Position numbers and translations under genes: made by a program
Notes under the pieces: model-generated
The model's database searches: none
Told to the model about the DNA's origin: nothing
Seen by the model: only the letters and a program-made list of their open reading frames with translations
Origin: Flavobacterium agri
GTDB lineage: Bacteria; Bacteroidota; Bacteroidia; Flavobacteriales; Flavobacteriaceae
Assembly: GCF_013401995.1 (NCBI RefSeq)
Contig: NZ_JACBJI010000010.1
Location: forward strand, 1-56,242
Length of the DNA stretch: 56,242 nt
Direction: 5' to 3'
In this document: one piece after another, positions 51,746-56,242 of the stretch
How positions within the stretch are numbered: the stretch's first letter is position 1
Layout: the number at the start of each line of letters is the position of its first letter

Positions 51746-52255
51746 TTTTTCGAGTATTTCGTCGGCGACCTGTTCTGCCGATTTCCCATCGACCACGACC
51801 GTATAAGTAGCCTGATTGTAATAGTAATTGCGATCGAAAAGATGCTTGGCGATGTGTTCTTTGAGCTCGTCGGATGCCTTGCCGGCCACAAGCGGACGGT
51901 TTTCGTTCTCGTCGATCAATCGGTCGTGAAGCGTTTCTATAGACGCGCGGAGAAAAAAAGACGTGACGCCTTCGCCATTCATTAGCAGGTGATTGTTGGC
52001 GTATGCGGGCGTTCCTCCACCCAAAGCCAAAATGAAATCGTCGGGGCTTCCCATAAGCTGCGTAAACAACCGATGCTCGAGTTTCCTGAAGTACACTTCC
52101 CCGTTTTTTTCGAAGATTTCGGGTATGGACATCCCTTCGTTTTTCTCTATAAGATCGTCAAGGTCAAATTGGGGAAGGTCGGTTTTATGGGAAAGAATTT
52201 GGGCCACAGTCGACTTTCCGCAGCCCATATATCCGCACAGCAATACTTTTTTCAT
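51737..52255 (-). CDS. aroK: Shikimate kinase
   Basis: 172 residues. P-loop GYMGCGKST (residues 8-16), FDLDDLIE shikimate-binding Asp, FRKLEHRL and LALGGGTP are all present, as is the LID arginine in NRPLVAG. Phosphorylates shikimate in aromatic amino-acid synthesis. Cytoplasmic, single gene. Confidence 0.96.
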   Translation of the reverse strand: MKKVLLCGYMGCGKSTVAQILSHKTDLPQFDLDDLIEKNEGMSIPEIFEKNGEVYFRKLEHRLFTQLMGSPDDFILALGGGTPAYANNHLLMNGEGVTSFFLRASIETLHDRLIDENENRPLVAGKASDELKEHIAKHLFDRNYYYNQATYTVVVDGKSAEQVADEILEKLA

Positions 52256-52325
52256 GAAGCAAATCCCTAGTAAATAAGGCGTTAAGGGTGAGTTTTAAAA
52301 AAAGGTAAATTTAAAATAAAATAGG

Positions 52326-52357
52326 TTTGAAAATTTTAAAATAAGACTGTATATTTG
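52326..52357 (+). promoter_or_regulatory. Promoter of the tRNA cluster
   Basis: TTTG (52326-52329), 20-base spacer, TATATTTG (52350-52357): a full match to the Bacteroidetes consensus. The following CACCCGCA is shared with the promoter at the left window edge. Confidence 0.88.
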
Positions 52358-52381
52358 CACCCGCATTGAAGAAATGTTAAC

Positions 52382-52454
52382 GACTCGATAGCTCAGTTGG
52401 TAGAGCACAACACTTTTAATGTTGGGGTCCTGGGTTCGAGCCCCAGTCGGGTCA
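52382..52454 (+). tRNA. tRNA-Lys (anticodon TTT), copy 1
   Basis: 73 bases with acceptor stem GACTCGA/TCGGGTC, T-loop GGTTCGAGCC and anticodon TTT in loop ACTTTTAAT. No encoded CCA. Identical to copy 2. Confidence 0.97.
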
Positions 52455-52487
52455 CAAAGACCTTAAAAAACATTTTTTCAAAGCATC

Positions 52488-52560
52488 GACTCGATAGCTC
52501 AGTTGGTAGAGCACAACACTTTTAATGTTGGGGTCCTGGGTTCGAGCCCCAGTCGGGTCA
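52488..52560 (+). tRNA. tRNA-Lys (anticodon TTT), copy 2
   Basis: 73 bases, identical to copy 1, 33 bases downstream of it and transcribed from the same promoter. Confidence 0.97.
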
Positions 52561-52597
52561 CAAAGTCGAACGGTCTCGTTTGACTTTTTTTGTTGAA

Positions 52598-52679
52598 GGC
52601 CACGTGGAGAAATTGGTAGACTCGCCATCTTGAGGGGGTGGTGTCGCAAGACGTGTCAGTTCGAATCTGATCGTGGTCA
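52598..52679 (+). tRNA. tRNA-Leu (anticodon GAG)
   Basis: 82 bases with a variable arm of class II tRNAs. Acceptor stem GGCCACG/CGTGGTC (one G-U), anticodon loop TTGAGGG read as GAG, stem CCATC/GGTGG. No encoded CCA. Confidence 0.9.
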
Positions 52680-52686
52680 CGAATGG

Positions 52687-52751
52687 AACAAAAGAGTTCA
52701 AAAAAAAATGCCCAAGCTCGCTTGAGGCATTTTTTTTTGAACTCTTTTGTT
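52687..52751 (+). terminator. Very long terminator hairpin after the tRNA cluster
   Basis: About 31 base pairs (arms AACAAAAGAGTTC... and ...GAACTCTTTTGTT, with nine As opposite nine Ts and a TGCC/GGCA top) with one bulged base and a two-base loop. It starts seven bases after the tRNA-Leu. Confidence 0.85.
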
Positions 52752-53051
52752 TCTCAAAGCGGAGCTTTGAAGGATGGCGCGAAGCGCAATCTCATTCGTG
52801 AAAACCAAAAACTCCTTTCCAAAGCGAACTATGAAGGATGCAGCGCAACAGCATCCGATTATGCGAAGCCAACATACACTTCATCGAACTGCTCTCTTCC
52901 CTTTTTAACAAACTGCCTTTATCCATTCCTTTGACTACACTTTGAGTGGGTTTTGCCGTTACTGAAAACTTACCCATTTGTTATAACGAATTTGGTTTCG
53001 CAGAGGATGTAAAGGTGACTCTTTGCTTGCGCAAAGAGTGGTAATGTCGCC
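52752..53051. other. 300-base non-coding stretch
   Basis: AAAGCGGAGCTTTGAAGGATG (52758-52778) is echoed by AAAGCGAACTATGAAGGATG (52821-52840). Near 53020 a hairpin CTCTTTGC/GCAAAGAG precedes repeat copy A. No gene is supported. Confidence 0.5.
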
Positions 53052-53350
53052 TGCAGCGGGCCTTCTTTTATCTGGCAACAAAAGAAGCAAAAATGCCTTT
53101 GGCGCGACCGCACAGACGACCTGACAGCCGCAAGACTTGGAAGCGAAAAAAACTCGAACGGCCAACGCGCCTCCTGGCTCCTTCGCTAAAACAGTCCACT
53201 GGACTGTTTTTTCACGCTCGGCCCTGCTCAGACAGTTTTTCGCTTTTTCCAAGTCTTGCGACGTCAGATGCCCGCCTGTGCGCTCATGGCGCGGGAAGGC
53301 GGAAGTGTTTATTGACATTTTGCTTGCGCGCTGCGCAAAATGTGTGTCCC
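53052..53350 (+). repeat. Multi-hairpin repeat, copy A
   Basis: 299 bases. Hairpin 1 (CTTCTTTT/AAAAGAAG), then a large hairpin (arms GACCTGACAGCCGCAAGACTTGG and CCAAGTCTTGCGACGTCAG), then a closing hairpin CATTTTGC/GCAAAATG. Copy A carries a 67-base insertion (53157-53223) with its own perfect palindrome (53188-53210). Same orientation as copies B and C. Confidence 0.9.
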
Positions 53351-53598
53351 GGGAGGTTTCGTTTGATTGGATAAGATGGGCTTGCTTGGGGTTTGTGGTT
53401 GACTTGGATTTCGGGATAGTTGGGAGATTTTACTTACAAATGGGGTTGCGGGAATGGGATCTATTGGGACATTATGGGCCGTTTGCGACATGGTGGTTTG
53501 GCTTTTCAGTGGGGGCTTCGGAAACTTGTCTTCCCTACCCGGGGAAACGTTGCAACGGACGGGTTTCATTTTTTGTTTCATTTTTAAATTTTTCAATC
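53351..53598. other. Non-coding leader before the 252-residue gene
   Basis: 248 bases, G-rich at the start then A/T-rich. No start box or operator seen with confidence; an in-frame extension is rejected because it would translate repeat A. Confidence 0.5.
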
Positions 53599-54357
53599 AT
53601 GGCAAAACAAAAAGGCCTAATCAAATTGAAAGGCACTCTAAGTGACGTGACTTTTTACAAATCGCAGGACGGATACATCGCACGCGAAAAGGGAAGCCTT
53701 GACGGCGACCGCATCAGGAACGATCCTGCTTTCCAGCGGACAAGGGAGAACATGTCGGAGTTCGGGAGAGCCGGAAAGGCGGGCAAACTTTTGCGTAACT
53801 CGCTGCAGGCGTTGCTCATCAACGCGGCCGACAGCCGCATGGTATCGCGTCTTACCCAGAGCATGATGAAGGTCATCCAGGCGGACGCGACCAACGAACG
53901 GGGCTTGCGCAACGTTATCGACGGCGAAGCGGAGCTTTTGGCGGGTTTCGAGTTCAACATCAAAGGAAAGTTGGGTACGTGCCTGTACGCGCCTTATACA
54001 GGGGCGATAAACCGCGTCACGGGTGTGATCACACTCGATATCCCTCCTTTCGTGCCGATCAACATGGTAGCCGCGCCTGCGGGTGCGACCCATTATAAGA
54101 TCACTTCGGCCGGAGCGGACGTGGATTTTGAGGCGGAAACGTTCACCGTGACAACTTCGGAAACCGCGATACTGCCGTGGGATGCGACGCTTACCGCAGC
54201 GATAAGCCAGAGCAACGCGGTCACGGCCGCGAGCACCAAGCCGCTTTTCCTGGCCGTCGGGATGGAGTTTTTCCAGCAGGTGAACGGTCAGATGTACCCG
54301 CTCAAGAACGGGGCGTTCAACCCTTTGGCGCTTACTGCCGTAAGCGGAATGCCGTAA
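53599..54357 (+). CDS. Conserved Bacteroidetes protein of unknown function (MAKQKG family)
   Basis: 252 residues. Starts MAKQKGLIKLKGTLSDVTFY, then NDPAFQRTRENMSEFGRAGKAGKLLR and later VDFEAETFTVTTSE. I recognise it as a family that recurs in Bacteroidetes genomes without assigned role. No signal peptide, membrane span or enzyme motif. Flanked by repeats A and B and followed by a tiny membrane protein. Probably part of a mobile or repeated cassette. Confidence 0.8.
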   Translation: MAKQKGLIKLKGTLSDVTFYKSQDGYIAREKGSLDGDRIRNDPAFQRTRENMSEFGRAGKAGKLLRNSLQALLINAADSRMVSRLTQSMMKVIQADATNERGLRNVIDGEAELLAGFEFNIKGKLGTCLYAPYTGAINRVTGVITLDIPPFVPINMVAAPAGATHYKITSAGADVDFEAETFTVTTSETAILPWDATLTAAISQSNAVTAASTKPLFLAVGMEFFQQVNGQMYPLKNGAFNPLALTAVSGMP

Positions 54358-54369
54358 TGCTACTTTTTT

Positions 54370-54540
54370 ATGCAACCGGTATTTACGTTGAGGCTTGGAA
54401 CCGTGAGTGGTTCTTTGCTTAGCCTTGTGCCGAATGTTCTTTGTGAGGATTTGGTACGGACGGTGGTGTTGGCGGTCGTTGGGACGACGGTCAGTTTTTT
54501 ATTGAGTCTTTTTTTGAAGAGGTTTTCGAAAAAAGAGTGA
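54370..54540 (+). CDS. Small membrane protein (56 residues)
   Basis: Starts MQPVFTLRLGTVSGS; one strong hydrophobic span near residues 32-51 (TVVLAVVGTTVSFLLSLFL) and a basic end KRFSKKE. Begins 12 bases after the preceding gene and ends just before a terminator, so it is likely co-transcribed. Shorter than usual annotation cut-offs. Holin-like in size, which is only a resemblance. Confidence 0.65.
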   Translation: MQPVFTLRLGTVSGSLLSLVPNVLCEDLVRTVVLAVVGTTVSFLLSLFLKRFSKKE

Positions 54541-54544
54541 GGGG

Positions 54545-54570
54545 AGCCCGGCTTGCGCCGGGCTTTTTTT
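54545..54570 (+). terminator. Terminator of the two-gene unit
   Basis: AGCCCGGC/GCCGGGCT, four-base loop, seven Ts, starting four bases after the stop codon. Confidence 0.92.
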
Positions 54571-54578
54571 GTTTCGCT

Positions 54579-54813
54579 TGCAGTGGGCCTTCTTTTGTTT
54601 GGCAACAAAAGAAGCAAAAATGCCTTTGGCGCGACCGCGAAGGCGACCTGACAGCCGCAAGACTTGGAAGCAAAAAAAACTCGCTGCGCTCAGACAGTTT
54701 TTCGCTTTTTTCCAAGTCTTTGCGGCGTCAGGTGCCCGCCTTAGCGGTCATGGCGCTGGAAAGCGGAAGTGTTTATTGACATTTTGCTTGCAAGCTGCGC
54801 AAAATGTGTGTCC
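54579..54813 (+). repeat. Multi-hairpin repeat, copy B
   Basis: 235 bases, closely matching copy A without the 67-base insertion. Hairpin-1 stem and end hairpin are unchanged; the loop of hairpin 1 differs between all three copies and the outer stem of the large hairpin differs from A partly in a compensating way. Confidence 0.9.
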
Positions 54814-54824
54814 GAGGGAACAAT

Positions 54825-55193
54825 TTAGTTGATGGGAGGCGGGGAGAGCGTTACGGTTTGGAGGATGAAGTTCCAGTCGGGTTCGGATGGTGAGAGGATT
54901 TGGTGGCGGAGTTTGTCGAGCAGGGCGGCTTCTTCGTAGGGAAGCAGGTCGAGGACGATGGAGAGGACGCCTCGGATGTTGGCCTCGGGTTCGGGGAAAG
55001 GGGAATTGGTGTCGAGTGCCATCATAGAGACTTTTAGCAGGTCGGCCGTAAGGTCTATAACATCGGCGTAACCGGAAAGGCGGATGCTTACGGAATCGAG
55101 GTTCTTTTTTGGGTTTTCAGACTGAAGCAGTGTGAAGTGGTTTTTTACTAGATGGTTTAGCTCGGGGGACTGGAAGAAGGTATCGGTTTTCAT
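54825..55193 (-). CDS. Protein of unknown function paired with the HEPN-like gene
   Basis: 122 residues from ATG 55193. Helical and soluble with LDLLPYEEAALLDKLRHQIL near the C-terminus and no known motif. Its ATG overlaps the TGA of the preceding gene by four bases (ATGA), so both are translated together. It ends 12 bases before repeat copy B. Antitoxin or partner role is possible by context, not shown. Confidence 0.65.
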   Translation of the reverse strand: MKTDTFFQSPELNHLVKNHFTLLQSENPKKNLDSVSIRLSGYADVIDLTADLLKVSMMALDTNSPFPEPEANIRGVLSIVLDLLPYEEAALLDKLRHQILSPSEPDWNFILQTVTLSPPPIN

Positions 55194-56029
55194 GATATGG
55201 AGGTTTTGGTTCGCAAATTTTCGAGGGTTTCCAGATGTTTGAGGGCAAGCTTGCGGGATTTGCCGAAGAAACGGGTGCAGGCATCGAGCAGGGAATCGAA
55301 ATCGGCTTCGGGTGCTTCGAGCTTGTCCCAATGGCGCAGCATTGAGGGAGGCGTGCAAACCATCTTTAACCGCTTCTGTCCTACCTCATCTGCTATAGGG
55401 AAACAATGCGATGGCAGGTCGGTAAAATGGCCGCATAACGCCAGCAAGAATTTGAGGCCGTATTGATTCGGTGTATAGCCCAAAAAGACGCGGATCAACC
55501 CTAAGGCGATAAATTCGATTGCCTGGGACAAGAAGGCTATTTTGCCTAATTCGACATCGAGGTGTTGTGATTGGGCGGCGCTTTCGAGGTAGAGGCCTGC
55601 CATGGCTTCGCATTTGTACCAGTGTGTCCTTGCGCCTTCGTAATCGCGACGTACCCAGCCGTAGTTGCGCAAATACGGAACATCGATGCCCAAACTTACG
55701 GGTTCGCCGAGACGCAGGGCTTGATAGAAGAACCAACGCTGGTCTTGGGATTTGGTACCGAGTGATTGCAATGTGTGTTGAAGTAGCGTGACCGATATTT
55801 TGCCGTCGGATCGTTGGGATATCGAGTCGGTTAGGTTGGTGAGCGCATTGGTCGATTCATTTGTGAATACCAACAGGTAAAAATGTCCATTCGCGTGTGG
55901 CGGAACGGATTCGAAACCGAACGCACTTTTGCTTTGGCCGTTTATGGAATTGTAACCGAATACGATGACCGCGCATGGGCCGGCGGTCTTTTCGATTTGG
56001 GGAAGGACGGACTGGAGTTGTGTTTCCAT
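55190..56029 (-). CDS. HEPN-like protein
   Basis: 279 residues. N-terminal half (1-115) has VIVFGYNS and LLVFTNES, possibly a degenerate nucleotidyltransferase-like fold. The C-terminal half resembles HEPN domains of Bacteroidetes: ARTHWYKCEAMAGLYLESAAQ, HLDVELGKIAFLSQAIEFIALGLIRVFLGYTP and MLRHWDKLEA. I cannot confirm the RxxxxH ribonuclease motif. Lies on the minus strand between repeats B and C. Direct repeats upstream (56067-56080, 56087-56100) may be promoter elements. Confidence 0.7.
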   Translation of the reverse strand: METQLQSVLPQIEKTAGPCAVIVFGYNSINGQSKSAFGFESVPPHANGHFYLLVFTNESTNALTNLTDSISQRSDGKISVTLLQHTLQSLGTKSQDQRWFFYQALRLGEPVSLGIDVPYLRNYGWVRRDYEGARTHWYKCEAMAGLYLESAAQSQHLDVELGKIAFLSQAIEFIALGLIRVFLGYTPNQYGLKFLLALCGHFTDLPSHCFPIADEVGQKRLKMVCTPPSMLRHWDKLEAPEADFDSLLDACTRFFGKSRKLALKHLETLENLRTKTSIS

Positions 56030-56066
56030 GGCTTGCGTTTTTGGGGCAAGTTAGGAAGGTGTGGAT

Positions 56067-56100
56067 TTGTAGGGAACTGGTTTGGGTTGTAAGGAACTGG
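56067..56100. repeat. Short direct repeats upstream of the HEPN-like gene
   Basis: TTGTAGGGAACTGG (56067-56080) and TTGTAAGGAACTGG (56087-56100), one mismatch, 20 bases apart, i.e. two helical turns. A regulator binding site is possible. Confidence 0.5.
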
Positions 56101-56161
56101 GAATTGGGTGTTTTTTACTATTGCTTGGATATGAAGGAGTGAGATGCGAATTTTGTCGCTT

Positions 56162-56242
56162 TGCAGCGGGCCTTCTTTTGTCTTGCAACAAAAGAAGCAA
56201 AAATGCAAAAGCGCGACCGCACAGGCGACCTGACAGCCGCAA
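56162..56242 (+). repeat. Multi-hairpin repeat, copy C (cut by window end)
   Basis: First 81 bases match copies A and B: TGCAGCGGGCCTTCTTTTG, hairpin 1 and the left arm ACCGCACAGGCGACCTGACAG. The rest lies outside the window. Confidence 0.88.

Noticed and set aside
53137..53598. Upstream extension of the 252-residue protein by about 150 codons
   Set aside because: It would translate repeat copy A and its palindromes; the conserved family start MAKQKG is at 53599.
54569..54832. Frames within repeat copy B with Arg-rich peptides
   Set aside because: Translations of the structured repeat; the same frames recur in copies A and C with different breaks.
53052..56242. CRISPR array
   Set aside because: Repeats are 235-300 bases, only three copies, with genes between them, and there are no cas genes.

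Overview
The window looks like a chromosomal segment of a member of the Flavobacteriia, probably Flavobacterium or a close relative. Genes lack Shine-Dalgarno sequences, several start regions carry the Bacteroidetes -7 box TAnnTTTG (best with an upstream TTG about 20 bases away, at 17-46, 8119-8149 and 52326-52357), one protein ends in a type IX secretion sorting domain, transketolase is split into two genes, and many products match flavobacterial families I know. No rRNA, CRISPR array, transposase or integrase was seen.

Layout. 1-3.3 kb: a 2H phosphoesterase, then an ECF sigma factor overlapping a putative membrane-anchored anti-sigma protein and a secreted beta-barrel-like protein. 3.5-7.1 kb: the translation operon thrS-infC-rpmI-rplT, with infC apparently starting at ATA. 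7.1-16.1 kb: an accessory stress/detoxification stretch with HxlR and MDR reductase (divergent, shared operator), Crp/Fnr regulator, a compact arsR-DUF6428-small membrane protein-arsC operon, a carboxymuconolactone decarboxylase, two AraC-type regulators and three SDR oxidoreductases. 16.2-21.0 kb: a cyanophycin locus (isoaspartyl peptidase/asparaginase, cyanophycinase, cyanophycin synthetase) that could make and fully degrade the Asp-Arg storage polymer. 21.2-32.4 kb: DPP-IV-like peptidase, a secreted protein usually mislabelled asparagine synthetase B, a TPR histidine kinase, then a minus-strand housekeeping block dnaB, accA, EamA transporter, LptF/G permease, tgt.

32.7-45.2 kb: small VOC and SRPBCC proteins, GH30 glycosidase coupled to a VOC/transglutaminase-like fusion, a T9SS cargo protein, a His/Met-rich beta-barrel, a 1133-residue GH2-GH53 fusion for beta-galactan, and a histidine-degradation pair (N-formylglutamate amidohydrolase, hutF). 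45.2-47.0 kb: two tiny related reading frames, each with its own terminator, and two unrecognised proteins. 47.2-52.3 kb: split transketolase with an unrelated secreted protein between the halves, an FKBP-like lipoprotein with calcium-type repeats, an S4 RNA-binding protein, a phosphoribosyltransferase and shikimate kinase.

52.3-56.2 kb: two identical tRNA-Lys genes and a tRNA-Leu gene on a strong promoter, followed by an accessory region built from three direct copies of a 235-300-base, multi-hairpin repeat. Between the copies lie a conserved Bacteroidetes protein of unknown role with a tiny membrane protein, and a two-gene unit with a HEPN-like protein. This repeat-separated arrangement is the best candidate here for an undescribed system. 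Other highlights are a 46-residue membrane protein hidden in the ars operon, the GH2-GH53 and VOC-transglutaminase fusions, the paired micro-ORFs near 45.5 kb, and dispersed intergenic elements with two copies each.
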